Origin: Nemania diffusa
Taxonomy: Eukaryota; Ascomycota; Sordariomycetes; Xylariales; Xylariaceae
Length of the DNA: 64,000 nt
Reading direction: 5' to 3'
Assembly (NCBI GenBank): GCA_038501195.1
Contig: JBBPUQ010000003.1
Coordinates: 1,752,501-1,816,500 of the forward strand
Shown: positions 11,764 to 24,412 of the stretch, piece after piece
Position numbering within the stretch: position 1 is the stretch's first letter
How the letters are laid out: each line of letters opens with the position of its first letter
Made by a program: the position numbers and the translations under genes
Notes under the pieces: model-generated
What the model was told of the DNA's origin: nothing
The model's input: only the letters and a program-made list of their open reading frames with translations
The model's database searches: none

Positions 11764-14362
11764 CTACAATAACGGGCATGAGCCATACTCTGGTGTACAG
11801 TTTCCAATCAGGCATAAAATGCCACAACGGTTGGTCAGGCCATCGCAGCATGATCCAAACAATGAGCCTATGCAGGTATAGCCATTTGCTGGCCCGCACG
11901 CCCCATTTGGTGAGACTGGTTTGGCAGTCGGAGTCGGCTTCGATGTAGTAGTACGGGTTGTGCTAGTGCTGCGACTCGTAGACGAGCTGCGACTCGTGGA
12001 TGAGCTACGGCTCGTGGATGTACTACGGCTTGTCGACGTGCTGCGGCTTGTCGACGTGCTAGTGCTTCGAGTCGAGGATGTAGTAGTTCGGGTTGTCGAC
12101 GACGAGGTAGTTGTCGTAGTTACCGATCCCTAGAGTCCTGTCAGCCTCGTAACATCATATGATCGACAGCCCTCGTCTAGCGAGTGAAGTGCTCCCACAG
12201 GAGGAAATCATACCTGGCATCCGCTACCAAATGCGGGTTGGCAACCAGCTGAGCAATAATCAGTAGTGCTTCCGCAGAAGCCGAATCTGCAGCTAAGTTA
12301 GTATGCCCTCCATATTGAACAACTATATTTCTAGCTTTATTCATAATTTAATCACTTTTAAATTAATGTAGCTACTGAACAGTAGTAGTGGAGGGAAGAG
12401 TGAGCACCATATTGAGAAGAGAGCACCCCAGAAACACGCTGACGAGCCACCAACCCCTATGGGCCATGCATACACTTACTGTGAGCAGCAGGTTCCAAAC
12501 CCAGAGCCATCACACGTAACTCCGCTGCCGCAGCTTCCATCAGTCGAGACTTTGAGAGTACCAGTCGGTGCAGGACCCGAGAGAGTCGAAGTAGGAATTG
12601 GCGGGTCGCTATTCAAAGTTTGTATTAGTTCCCCTCTGTTTAAGAGACATAGGATAACTTTCTCCCGCGGCTACGATGAACCTTCCTTCCAGCTAGTGAA
12701 TGCGGGCAATCTTATATACTCACCTAGGCAAGGGGTCGTCCCCGGCAGTGCAGGAACCGAAGAGGGGATTGCAGCCCGCACCACAGTAGTCGATAGAAGA
12801 ACCACAGTAGCCGTTAACAGAGCAGCCTAGAATTCCCGTTAAGCTAGGGATAAATCTCGGGGCGTCACAAGAGACTTACAGTTACCGAATTTCGACCCTT
12901 GGCAAGTAACGCCAGAACCACAGTTACCTTCTGTGCTCACGGTCGCTGTGCTGGTTGGCCCGGCCGGCTGTGTCAAGCAAGAAAACGTGCCAGTCGGCGC
13001 ACGAGTAGTAAAGGTATAACTAGGCACTGGCTTGCTGCCGGATCGGTACCAATTCTCTGGAGGGTCTCCCAGACACTGGCCTACCGTCACGGACCTGTAT
13101 CCGCTCTTGAACAGTGAGGTGAGAACATAATCTGTTAGGTTATACACAGTTTGGTAATGGATGTCGTGCTCGATCTGCAGGAAATTGTTTCGACATGGGT
13201 TGGTGCCGGGGACAGTATCATCCCAGATGTCTTTGCTGTTCTGGATGTCGACAGGATCATCATTCAAGTATCCCTCAGTATCCAAGTCGAAGTATACAAC
13301 ATGATAGCCAAGGGTAGCCAATTGAGACCCGCAAGTGTTTGTCGGGCAGATCGAATAAGGAGGTCTACCTAAGTTTCAGTATACGATACTCAAGAAGGCG
13401 AGGGTTACGGCTCGTACCGCATATAAGTTGGAAAGTAACCAAGAATATCGTTGAAGGCAATCTCATTCCAATAAATCTGATTTTGGAATTGGGTTGTGGT
13501 CAGCTGGCTGTAGTTCTCATGAGACCATGTGTGGCTCGCGATTTGATGGCCTTCGGCAGCCATACGCTATGTTCTGTCAGTCTTTTTTCTAACTAGCACT
13601 CAGTACTAGAACTCCTACCTGAATGACAGATGGCCAGGGCGTGCTAGGGTCGTTGATCATCCCCTTATGCAAATTCGTGCCAGTTATGAAGAACGTAGCC
13701 TTTGCTTGATAGGACTAAGGGCCAATGTCAGCGCGTTATAGGGGTTATGACGGAAGATTCTTGCGTACCGCAAGCTTATCCAGAAGGTCATTCGTATAGT
13801 TCCACGGCCCGTCGTCAAAAGTGACTGCAATATCCCCATCGTTTACACAGTCATAAATGCCAACACCTCCATAGGCGATTTTCCCGACTTTAGTTCGCGG
13901 GATAGTCGACGTGTCGACACCCGATGGTTTCTGGTTTCCATCACATCCGCTACCATAATTGAGTTGACAGTCGGGCGATTCGCAGTAGTCGGCACCCTTA
14001 CCACAGTAACTTAAACTCTAGTTAGTATATAGAGTCTGGTTTCCTTTCAGGGAAACTTACCCTTCAAATGAGCAGCAGTATCCTGTGGCACAGGAGCCAT
14101 AGCGAGAGCCGCATTTCCCGTTTGTGTTCTGCCTTTCCTCAATTCCCCCTCGCTCCTCCAAGCCATCTGCGTGTCGACGCTCTCTTGACCGAGCAGTTGG
14201 TGCTGAACGAGCGCCTTGGCCCCATCTTCTGTCACCCTTGAGCCCACTCAGGAATCTTCGAGCACCAGCGAGCTTCGGTATAGGGACATCACCACCTATA
14301 TCGGCGTGGGCAATAGCCTGGCCAGCGCATAACGCCAGAGCAATAGCACTCAGCGACCGCAT
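11764..14362 (-). CDS. Secreted chitin deacetylase: NodB domain with one N-terminal and three C-terminal chitin-binding (CBM18) modules
   Basis: Nine exons: 14362-14061, 14015-13769, 13714-13619, 13566-13418, 13364-12880, 12826-12724, 12608-12480, 12286-12214 and 12129-11764. They join in frame to 649 aa. A signal peptide covers about residues 1-20. CBM18-1 is at about 84-125. The NodB polysaccharide deacetylase domain has TFDDGP (166-171), SHTWSH (226-231, metal His227 and His231), RPPY (265-268), FDLDTEGY (290-297) and IEHDIH (329-334). CBM18-2 and -3 lie at about 411-452 and 486-528. A Ser/Thr/Arg linker precedes an atypical last CBM18 (606-649). It probably removes acetyl groups from wall chitin; such enzymes can mask chitin from host recognition. 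All catalytic motifs are present. One junction (14016, AG before TTTAAG) was chosen to keep frame. No related genes adjoin it. Confidence 0.88.
11969..12068 (-). repeat. In-gene 18-bp tandem repeat coding Ser/Thr/Arg
   Basis: About five to six imperfect 18-bp units encode STSTSR-like hexapeptides. They form the flexible, probably O-glycosylated linker between the third and fourth chitin-binding modules of the deacetylase. Such repeats are prone to length variation. Confidence 0.85.
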
Positions 14363-16685
14363 AGCTATAGGACAAGGGGCCCCGGGGGAGATATATGTTA
14401 GAGCTTAATTATATCCGGCGGTTGACCTGTACCATCACCGAGTCTTGGCGGACCCGAATCACAGACTTGAAGGGAGACACAAGACGCTGCCAGAGAGAAG
14501 CGAGATGACTCGGGCCAAGACATTTCGAACAGAGGATATCATGAAAATATAAATGCACGATGAACAAAATGCAGATCAAGCCAACCGCAGCCAAAGAATA
14601 ATTTTGTAGGGATAAATTAGCCCCCTTGGCCTGCAGCTCCGGTTTCCATAGGGAACGCGATATACCCGGATACTACCGTCGCGGCAGCGCGCCCACAATA
14701 CGGAGCCAACGATTCATCGAGACGTGTGCTGGCTGACATGTACCAATTGGAGTACCGTCGCAGTGGAAGTGGTTAGCTCAGAGGCCTGTCAATGGTCGGG
14801 CACGGATCCCAAGCGAGGACACAAGATTCTAGAGGCGCCTTTTGGGGGCTATTAGCTGCCCGCGCGTCTGCTGAAGGGCAATACGGGGACATATAAGCGA
14901 TCTGGAGATTCTAGACTGTCTCCTTTTGCATCGTAGCGCGATCTCATCGCTCGAGCCCTTGGTCGAATAACCGCATCTGTGCAGGAGACATGAAAGATGG
15001 CGTGCCGCGGGACGTCGACCACCTTTGGCAATATTCCAAGTCGATCACGAAAAAAACACGAAGTGTTATACAGATATTACGTGTCCATTCAACTTATCCA
15101 CGACCCGACTCCAAGAGCACTCAAAGGAAGCACGTGTTCTCGCGGGGCAAGCCATTCGGGAACAGTGTCCACGAAAGCCGCATTACATGCGTAGAAGCAC
15201 GACTAGACCATCTAGGGATTCGCCATATCGAGACTTAGCCCTAACCGTCGGCAGATCGAGTCCCGAGACGGACGCTCGCCGCCACATCGAAACGAGACGG
15301 ATGACCTAACCACAGTATGGGGAAAAACAATCGTGTGGAGTCGATGGTCCCTGAGCATTGACAAGCATTAAGCCATTAACACCCGATCCAGATCAATATT
15401 GCGACGTATTGCCAAGATCCGCCTCGCTTTCCAGCCCACTCTGACTGACCAGCGGAGGGTTGGAGACGGGACGCGGTACCTAAATGCAGGCCGGGGAAGC
15501 TCGATGGTCTTTTTTTTCTAAAATATCCTAAAAGCAACGGCCCTGTTCGTGCATGGCATATCGACCCACCATTCGTGCTGGTCCGGGCACTCTCGAGTGA
15601 AGCATGCAGGAAAAACGCTGTCTCCGTTGCAGTCGTGGCGGGTAGGAAATTAAATTAATTAGATGGATTGTTACGTCCCTCGGGAACTGCAGTGTAACTC
15701 GCCGTCCTCGCTTCTCTCAGCCTGCACGCACTGAAAGTCCTCTTCATTTATTTAGCGTAGGAGCTGACGAGTCACGCCCAGAGCGTTGTTGATGCGTGGT
15801 CCCGCCAAGACAAGCAAACGCTGCGTGCTGCTGCGAGGTCTAACGAACACACGCAAGGCCTAATGCACTTGAATCCCAAAAGTAATCGTATTTTGGGCTC
15901 GCTTTCCGGAGGGCTGAAGTAGGTAGTAGGTATATCTTCGCCCTGAAGGACATCTGATACTGGTAATGGAAGGTGGCAATGCGCTTTAACCGAGATGTAA
16001 GTCCATACATACATATATGCCCGACAACATCTACCGTCTGGTTGATATATTAATATTAAGCATGGTTAGAAATAAATATAGAATCATCCATACATCTAAC
16101 CGATGTTATATACGTCACCAGCTGGTCTGGAATAAATACTATTACGTTATTTCATTGTGTAAACAACAACCTTCTCGCAACCCTCATCCCTTTGAGATAT
16201 GTCGTGATCACTATCGAGCGCCACAATATCTCCAAGATGCGGCTCGTATACCATATATACAGAGTTAGAAATGCTATTTCTTACCTAATCATCTATTGTA
16301 TGTTTTTTAACTCTCCTTCAACGGGCTCGATAGAACGTTTCAATAAATGGCAATAATTGCAATTTTAACCGATAGTTGCTATACATATTACAGAAGCCCT
16401 TGCCCGACAGCTGCAAGAACTTGACTTAGCAGGAGTCGGTACCATGAAATTCGCGAAATCGCAGAGCTAAGAAGTTCCCAGTTAGATCGCCCTTCGGTCT
16501 GGATATACGTTACACCGCTGTTGTTATACCCATTACGTTCGCTCAGGCTGACCAGCAGCAGCACTCCCTCTCAACAGCTTGCTAATGCTGCAAAGAACAA
16601 TAGACTAGTCTATATTATGCATGGCGCACCCTCCTCCCCATTCTCTCTCTCACGGGAATAACTGTTTGCTTCCCTCCCCACCAGC
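14363..16685. other. Spacer between chitin deacetylase and DUF5672 gene A
   Basis: No supported gene. Positions 14363 to about 15000 would be the deacetylase promoter. Three overlapping frames at 14990-15309 in different phases have no motif. The 16000-16400 part is AT-rich and probably non-coding. Confidence 0.6.
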
Positions 16686-18077
16686 TTACGCGTGTGTCTC
16701 CTCAATCGTCCCGTCTAGATTGTCGCCCGGGCAGCGCTCGCGCTCCAGCTTCATGTCCATGATGAGGCTAAGCTCAGGACAGTAGTCGAATATGGCCCGC
16801 CGCCGGCCTGGATCCTTCCACACCGCGTCCGCGAGCGCGCCGCCTCCGTCCCTGACGTGGAAGCCCATCGCGTTCGGGATGTAGTGGTCCTCGACGGCCA
16901 GCTGGCCCGCTTTGCTGGAGGCCACCTTCGCGCCCGGCAGGACCCATGCCCGGACACCGAACCACTCGTCCTCGGGCGTTGTGTCGTTGTAGCGCTCCTG
17001 GAACTTCAGGATTCGCCTGATCGCGGATATCCGACGGATGGATAGGCCGCCGTTTCCTGAGAACCGATCATCTTCTAATCTGTGCGAAACAAGGGAATTT
17101 AGCCATCAGCAAGGGATTCAGAGGGGTAGGCTGGAAGATTAAAAGGAAGTAGGAAGAAGAAGGAGACAAAAAAGGAAAGAAAGCTTTAAAAATTGACATG
17201 AAACTCTATGGTTTAGTTCTCATACCTTGGCGCCCCGGCCCAATCCCAGTCAAGCCACTCATTGAGGCTCATGGCCGAGTTCGCGCACAATATGCTGTCA
17301 TATTCATATTTGAGCAGCCACTCGACGCCCGGGAGGAACTCGTCGTAGAAGCGGATGTCGGTAAGCAGACGGTAGACCTTTTCCTTGCTGTCGATCTCCC
17401 ACGGCGCGGGCAGAACTAGCAGGTCGAGTTTCCCGACAGCTTGCTGGTGCTTGGTCGCGTAGCTGCGCCCGACGCTCGCTACAGACTGGTTTGTGCCGAT
17501 GAAGTTGAAGCGCCAGTCGGGCGGTACTACAGATACCATGTGCAAGATCTGGGGCACGAGATGTGGAATCGCTCGCGGCTCGATCACTACGACGTTTGGA
17601 GTGAGCTGTCACGCTTTTGAAGGCATCATATTGGCCCCCAAAGCAATAAGGGGCCTTCATAATCTTGAATGTGCTAACTACATGTTACAAATAAGAAGAA
17701 ATGACTACGAAGACGAATTACTTACGAAGCGCCACCTTGGATCCGTTAAAACGATCCCGTGGATCTTCGTTTGGCCATAGTGGCTGCCAGTCGATTTTGA
17801 CCTTAGGTATCCTCTGCCTCGCCTCGCTTAATCTCGACTTCATATGCTCTTTGATTGTAGGTGTATAATGTGGCAGTAGACTCGCAATCGCCCACCTGAT
17901 AGGCGCTAGTCAGTCATTTCTGAACATCCCTGTCTTGGCGTAAACCGAAAGGTTACGTGTGAATGAATGAATAAGTGAATGAGCGGCCTACGTAACGATC
18001 AAGGAAAAGACGGCAAGAACTCGCAGCCGCGTAACCGCGATTGGCGTCGTTGAAGTTGGTGATGACGGGCCTGACAT
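16686..18077 (-). CDS. DUF5672 family type II membrane protein, paralogue A
   Basis: Four exons: 18077-17992, 17895-17726, 17586-17226 and 17079-16686. They give 336 aa. A short cytosolic Ser/Thr/Pro tail is followed by one membrane segment (about 18-36, LRVLAVFSLIVTWAIASLL), then a lumenal domain. That domain contains NGSKVALLIEPRAIPHLVP, VVPPDWRFNFIGT, EYDSILCANS, WLDWDWAGAPR, FSGNGGLSIRR and VEDHYIPNAMGFHV. This pattern matches the fungal DUF5672 group, whose layout resembles Golgi glycosyltransferases; the enzymatic role is inferred, not known. The intron end at 17588/17587 (TAG before TGATCG) was chosen because it recreates KVALLIE, shared with paralogue B. The exon 1-2 junction is supported by the continuous membrane helix it creates. 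Confidence 0.82.
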
Positions 18078-19377
18078 GGCTGGATTTACAGCTGCTCCAC
18101 GGGTGAAGAGTAACGTTACCGATTTTTGCCAGCAATAGCGACAGAAGTGAGTACGTAAACTTAGTCTGGTAATAGTTACATTTTCATGTTCGCTTACGGA
18201 TTCGCAATATATTGGAGATGCCGCCGGCTTTGAATCTCAGCAGTAGCGCGAACGGCTCAGCGGCATTTATTACCTTGGAGGGGAGACCTGGGGAAATGCC
18301 AAGCTGGTTGAAAAAGATGCATGTCACAACGTATGGGAAGCGAGAAACACACTCACTCTGTTCTCTTTTGGGGACCTATAAAACGAACGACTATAGTCGC
18401 TAAGATGAATCACGAGATGAGCTCATATTTGACACGCGTCGCAGATCGACGACATCGAAATCCTATGATTTTTAGACAGTGTCTCACTACATACTAATCG
18501 TCACGCGTTATCCTTTAAAAGCCTCGAGCTACTCACGATAAGCTTCATCTGTAGGGCTCGCTCCTAAGCATATGCTATAAGCGCCACGCTTGCCTCGCGG
18601 GACCCGAGAGCCTAGGGCGAATAGACCAGAATAAATAAACTAGTATTGAGGAAACTACATTATAACTTCGTGCCTGGCAAAAAGTGATCACAAATATTTT
18701 AGAAAGTCTCAGTGCCACTGCCACACAGGTAGCACAACGCGTTGCTTTCATGATTATACATGATTATACTCCTGGAGTAGGTGGTTATGGAACGTGAGTC
18801 TTGCCCTTCTAATGTTTCAGGGGTATAGAGGCATTCGGGCCGCCTCATGAGACTAAATATTTCGTGTGCTATCTAGGTATTTGCTTCGTGTTCTATTTTG
18901 ATCGTGAAGAAACGTAGCCCAGCGTCTCTCAAGCCTAGGCATAATTCGTTAGAGGAACACAATAGCTCGGACTACAATATTATCGCTATAACCTGCCTAG
19001 ATAGCTATAATGAATGATATGGCACCCCTTCAAAGCCGAGGCGATTGATCTAGGGCGAGGGATTAGACGGTCTGAAAGATGACTTGCCCCTGTCGGTGCA
19101 GATCGAGCAGGCACTATTTGACGAGAACAGTTCACTACCGAAATGTAGCATATCGGGTTACATCTCTCGTCTAACAATATGGGCCATGTCGTACTCTCTT
19201 GTCCTACATGCCTTAGAAGGGAATGGTGGTCTCTCTCCTGGGGCTGTACTCCATGTGTCTGAAAAGATAGGGGTAGGGCTCAACATATAGCAGCCTGAAG
19301 GCTACTATGCGAGATTCTGTACGGGCTACGATGGGCGAGTCGAAACAGGCTAGAAAGGGATCTATCTGGCAGACATT
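18078..19377. other. Shared upstream region of the two divergent DUF5672 genes
   Basis: This 1.3-kb stretch separates two head-to-head paralogues and has no supported gene. It should carry both promoters. Short frames at 18212-18403, 18986-19177 and 19084-19290 lack motifs and are not called. Confidence 0.6.
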
Positions 19378-20885
19378 ATGCAACCAGAAAGTCAAGATCC
19401 GGCAGAAATCCAAGCTAAGGGCATAGGGCGTGTCTGGGGGAAGAGCACAGCAGTATTGGCAACAACATGGGTGCGAACAGGCCGGCGCTGGCGGATGGTA
19501 TTTCTGTGCTGCGGCATCGCAGGCGCGGTGATAATGTATTCGAATCTTCACCGCGTTCCGGTACCACGCATACGGCTAGAATACAGCGACGACCAGTCCT
19601 CTCAGAGCACCGCCCCAGCTCTCTCTCCAACAGCCCCATCCTCTTTCCAACCGCAGAACTCACCCCTCAACGTCTCGAAGGTAGCCCTCCTGATCGAGGA
19701 CCGGCCCCTCCCGGTCCTCGCGCCGCTCCTCCTCCACTTCATCGCGGTGGTGCCCCCGGACTGGCGCTTCCGCTTCATGGGGTCGGCGGCGTCGGTGGCC
19801 TCGGTGAATGGCTCGCAGGCCGTGCGGGCGCAGGTGGCCTCGGGCAAGCTGGACCTGACGCGCATCCCGGCGAACGCGAGCACGGGCGGCCAGGAGCTGA
19901 TCTCGCGCTTCCTGACGAGCCGGTGGCTCTACGAGACGGCGCTGCGGCCCGCCGAGTGGCTGCTCATCTTCCAGACCGACAGCATCCTCTGCGCCAACTC
20001 GCGCCAGAACCTGAACGACTTCCTCGACTACGACTGGGTTGGGGCCCCCTGGAACCCTAGCGGCCGATTCGGCGGCAACGGGGGCCTGTCGCTTAGGAGA
20101 GTGAGTGCTATAAGTGAGTTTGTCTCTATTGCCCATCTCTGCAACCTCTCCCCTCTTCTCCAAGCCGGGGGAAAAGCTCGCGAGAAAGCACTTTATCGAA
20201 AAAGGCCCGTCCTCCCTTTCGTGGTTCGACAGTTATGCAAGGAGACAGAACAAAAGACCAACTCTAACCCTCTTCCCCTACAGTCGAAGTCCTCCGCGAC
20301 CAGGTGCGCGCAGACGGCTCCGAGCCCGAAGACGTCTGGCTAACGGAGCGTCTCGGACACAGGCCCGGCGCGCGCATGGCCAACGGGACGCTCTCGCTGA
20401 CGTTCAGCGGGGAGATGCACGCGGGGGCGGGCGTGCAAGCGCACCGGCCAGCGGTTTCCTCAGACGGCGCCGACGGCGCCGGCGATGCGTCTCCATCCGC
20501 GTCCCCGTCAGCGGCAGGGCAGCAGGAGGAGGAGGAGGAGGAGGAGGGATACTACATGGAGGGCGTGGACGACTGGCGGGACGGCTTCTACGAGCCCATG
20601 GGCTACCACACCGGCGGCAGCGGCTCGACGCTCCACGGGGGCATCTGGGGGGATGCCGCGCGGCGCCGGCATATCTGGGGCTACTGCCCCGAGGTCAAGA
20701 TGATACTGGCCATGGACGTGGCTCAGTATGTGCCGGGAGACTGCATGTCGGACTGGAAGCGAGATGGCAAGGGCGTGAGTGGTGACTTCGTCGACTCCGC
20801 TAGCAATGAAGGTCTAGAATACGGAACCGAGATTATTGACGGAGCAGCGTATCCAATGCTGCCGCCGAACCTCGTGCCCTGGTAA
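19378..20885 (+). CDS. DUF5672 family type II membrane protein, paralogue B
   Basis: Two exons, 19378-20113 and 20284-20885, give 445 aa. Residues 39-57 (RMVFLCCGIAGAVIMYSNL) form a membrane anchor, followed by a Ser/Pro-rich stem and then the DUF5672 domain: SKVALLIEDRPLPVLAPL, VVPPDWRFRFMGS, QTDSILCANSRQNLNDF, YDWVGAPWNPSGRFGGNGG. The donor at 20114 (GTGAGT after ATAA) is preferred over the one at 20101 because it keeps frame and restores RRVSAI, matching RRISAI in paralogue A. Unlike A, it has an inserted acidic low-complexity stretch of Gln/Glu (about residue 325-333) before WGDAARRRHIWGYCPEVKMIL. The function is unknown; a Golgi glycosyltransferase-like role is a guess from topology. Confidence 0.82.
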
Positions 20886-21159
20886 GTGAATATATATTAT
20901 GTTAGCAAAATGGACTATTACCATAGCAGCCACCGAGCTCGGGATGAAGTGCGAGTAAAATGGTTCTTGATATATGCCTGTCCTTTTCCGAGATTTTATT
21001 CTGGTAAATGGGTATGCTGATGCCTATGCTGATGCTATATCGTACACGATTGATCGTACAAATAAACGAAATCGTGTGAAATATCTACTTCCGAAGTTGA
21101 ACTTTTAACTGTATGTGGCCACTTATATAGCCGTCTATATCGCTGGGGGTATTATGTGT

Positions 21160-23203
21160 TCAAAGCGCCTCACCCACGATGTTGCCAATAGCGCCGCCGA
21201 TTTCTCCAAATAGAACACCTTTGAATATGCTTTCGCCCATGTCCTCCATCCAATGGCCTGACTTCTTGAGTCGTTGCTTCCAGAGGTCTTGGTCTTTTTT
21301 TTCTAAGTTTTCCCACGAAGTAGCTGGTCCATGGACCTCCTCGTCATGGACATCAACGTGAAGAGCCGGGAGTCCGTCTGGCCCAATAACTCCTACATCG
21401 CCATGTTTGATGACCATCTGTTGCGAGTGATGAGCGTTGACACCACCGAGCAGGGTTTCAATAGTTTTTGGTTCATCTGCTACCTCTTTGACCTTTGGAA
21501 CTTTGCGTAGCGGTTCTGTCCATGAGGCGGGAAGGATTTTCCTAACCCCAAGTATAGGCTCGCTGATGTGTTTGGCTTCGAGTAAAACCTGGCCGGTGAG
21601 TATCACGATGAAGAATATAAGCGACACTAAAGTAATGAGAGTGGCTGGTGATTCGCCCCTAGACTTTAGGGCAACGACATAGCGCAAAGCCTTTGGAGGT
21701 CTCCCTGTCTTAGGCGACGCCGATTTATCGACGTGCTTTTTTATAGGTATATTGTGGACAACGGTTGAGCAGCCAACCGATACGCTCGCGAGCTTCACAC
21801 ATAGTTCCGAGGACGATTTTGTTGATCCCTTGGGGGGTGCGAAGGTGGAGATGGCGAGGTTCGTGATGCTCGAGGGATGGACAGACTTGATGACCTGGAA
21901 CGGGGCGAGGTCAGATAGCATCTCGGAGTCGAAGGCACTCTTATGTTCTAGAGTGTAGAGAGATATTGATGAGTCATTTCCGGCGACTGCGATAACAAAC
22001 TGGGCCTCGCCCTGCTTTTCCGACGGCGATGCGACGGGGGAGAGGTTCCGTACCGCGAGACTCGTGGCCTTGGATACGGTGCTGGGTAATTTGGCGCGGA
22101 TGGCTAACCGAGCGTCTTCGTCTTCGTTTTTGGGTAGCCTCAGGCCATGTAGCGCGACACCGCGGGATTTGGGATTGTTCACGACAGTGATGAGGAAACC
22201 TGGAGTCAAGTAACGCAGCGACTTGAAGGAGGCCTTGACGGACTCTCCGTCGTCAGGCTCGATAGTGTACACGCACTTGGGCTCGGAGACCTCAGCCTTG
22301 GAGACCTCGACGGTGAAGACCTCATGATCGTCGCAATATGCAAGCTGGTAGGTATCGGGGCCGGTCTGAATCACGTCGAGATCCATGGCTTCCACGGCAG
22401 GGTCCAGCCTGCCCCTCGTTTTCCACCGCGGGCTGTTAGTGCTGGGTACATCGAACAGAGCAATCTGAGGATGCTTCGACAGGCCAGTGGCGGCAGCGCC
22501 TAAACGCGGGGAGGAGGATGTGAGGCCCTCGTGAGGGGGCGAAAGCCTGAGGATCCGCTGGTAAGTATCTTTGTCCCTATGCACGAACAGCGCATCGCGG
22601 GCGACCTCGGAGATTTTCACACCGCCAGTCTTGGCCGACTTGCCGGGTTGGGAGATGGCTAGCGCGCGCAAGTGCTTGTTCTGGCCCTTGTTGATATCCG
22701 CCGGGCTCGAGTTGACGCCCGCGAGGACAGTCGTTGTCGTGTGCTTCTCTTTCTGTGGGCCGACGACGACGAGGGACATGACATTGTCCTCGTTGGGGCT
22801 CAGCTCAAGCTCAGAGACCTCGGTGAGCTGCGAAGCATCCGAAGTGTCGAGGAGGGTCTGCAGAATAAAGCGGAGCGAAAGCCCGAACTGTTAGCTTACC
22901 CGATCCATCGGCCTCCTGCGCTTATATATACCTAGCAAAGAGATAGGTAGATAGGTAGACGAGAAAACAGAAGAGAAGGAGATAAAACCAAGACAAGATA
23001 AAACAGAAATCAGACAAGCAAAACAAGCAGACAGCAAGAGTGAGTAAAAGGGATGGGTTGTATGCTCGTACGATCTTGTTGCCAACTCCATTCCGTCCTG
23101 GTCCGCCACCGCCAGCAACGACAAGGTGGTCGGGATCTGCAAAGTCGCAGCAGTACAGCGGATAAGCCAGCTGGATGCTGGCACTCGGTATTTGTTTCAC
23201 CAT
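21160..23203 (-). CDS. SEC12: SEC12, guanine nucleotide exchange factor for Sar1 (ER membrane)
   Basis: Two exons, 23203-23072 and 22857-21160, give 609 aa. The intron is 23071-22858. The N-terminus carries the Sec12 hallmark YPLYCCDFADPDHLVVAGGG and GRNGVGNKI (K-loop region, residues 14-44), followed by weak WD40-type blades such as RYLTPGFLITVVNN and FVIAVAGNDSSISLYTLE. One membrane segment lies at about 446-468 (LITLVSLIFFIVILTGQVLL), then a lumenal tail ending GEIGGAIGNIVGEAL. Sec12 loads GTP onto Sar1 at ER exit sites and so starts COPII budding. The joined sequence GVGNKI-TLLDTSDASQ fits the family. Its substrate SAR1 is about 9 kb away on the same strand. Confidence 0.9.
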
Positions 23204-24412
23204 GGTCACTGGCGACTGCTGTTCGTCGTCGTGTGGATGGGTGGTGGTTTAGACTAGTAGGTAGACAATTGATTTAGAGAGAGGGGGGAATGTCTCTTTA
23301 GCTATGCGACATCATCATTCCATAGGCATCTTTTCAAAGATGTAAGTAAGGTTGGTAGGTGAGACATAGGACAGAAGATGGGTACCTACTCGTGCACTAC
23401 TGTAAGTATGCAGGATCGAGTGATTGCGCTCAGCCTTCAAAAGCTAGAGAGGTATATTTTTGTACGCAGGTACAGCATCCAGACAGGTCAAATAAGGCAC
23501 CTCAGGTAGTACCCGTCCGGCCTGAGATACTTAGCCAGTGGTGGCGCGCGAAACCAATAGGCAGGCCTTAACTTTTAGGTAGCTAGCAGTTTTCTCGGAA
23601 AAGGAGAAGGCCACATAGCACGATCGGACTGGCCACTAGCGAGTGACTCGGCTAGGCGCGCAGTGCATATGTACCTACAAATATACGGTACTCAGCTACC
23701 CAACCTAACTGTGCGCACCTGTAATAGTCCGCCTCGTTGGTACCAATAGTACCTAACCTACCTAACGTCCCCTGTCAAAAGTTTTCAGTTGGAAGAATTT
23801 TAGCCACTGGAACATCTGCTGCTTTTGGCTTGCATGGCCGAGATTCAGCCAATCATAGCTCCGAAGGGGTCTTCAGCTGCGTTATCCCGTCTTATAGGTA
23901 GTACCTTATAGTACTTCGTACATTAGGGTTACGCAGTATATCATTGTGCGCGAATGCAAGTAGGAGTCTACTTGTTACGCGTCTCTTTTCTTCTCTCAGC
24001 GGGTTACGAAAGTGAAAAGGCGAGGAAAAGACAGCATGCAGGGAAAAAAACGGTAAGAAAAGAGATGAAAAAAAGATGAAAGTGGGTTGCTTCCCCCTTA
24101 ATGAATAGGTCTATGTACGTATAGTAGATACCTACCTAAGGTACATACGTATCTAGACGAGTCTAATACAAGTGACGGTCACTTTCTTTCCCGTTACAAC
24201 ACAATAGTATTGTACACATATCCAAGTGCCAAAGGGCAATTAATGAGACTTTGATTAACCTTTCTCCTTCGTTACACGTCTATATCTCTACCAACATAAT
24301 AGTCTAGAAGATCTACTGTGTACTGTAAGCCGAGGGCAATGACTACATATGTAGGTAGCTTGCCATAGATCATCTCCGATTGGTTGCGAATGCTTGCTTG
24401 CTTGTATTCCCC
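23204..24412. other. Spacer between SEC12 and the dioxygenase
   Basis: This is the SEC12 promoter side and the dioxygenase 3' side. TAGG/CCTA words are frequent. The short frame at 23359-23571 has no motif. Confidence 0.6.

Noticed and set aside
19467..20163. Long alternative frames on both strands over DUF5672 gene B
   Set aside because: They lie in other frames of a high-GC exon with recognisable DUF5672 motifs.
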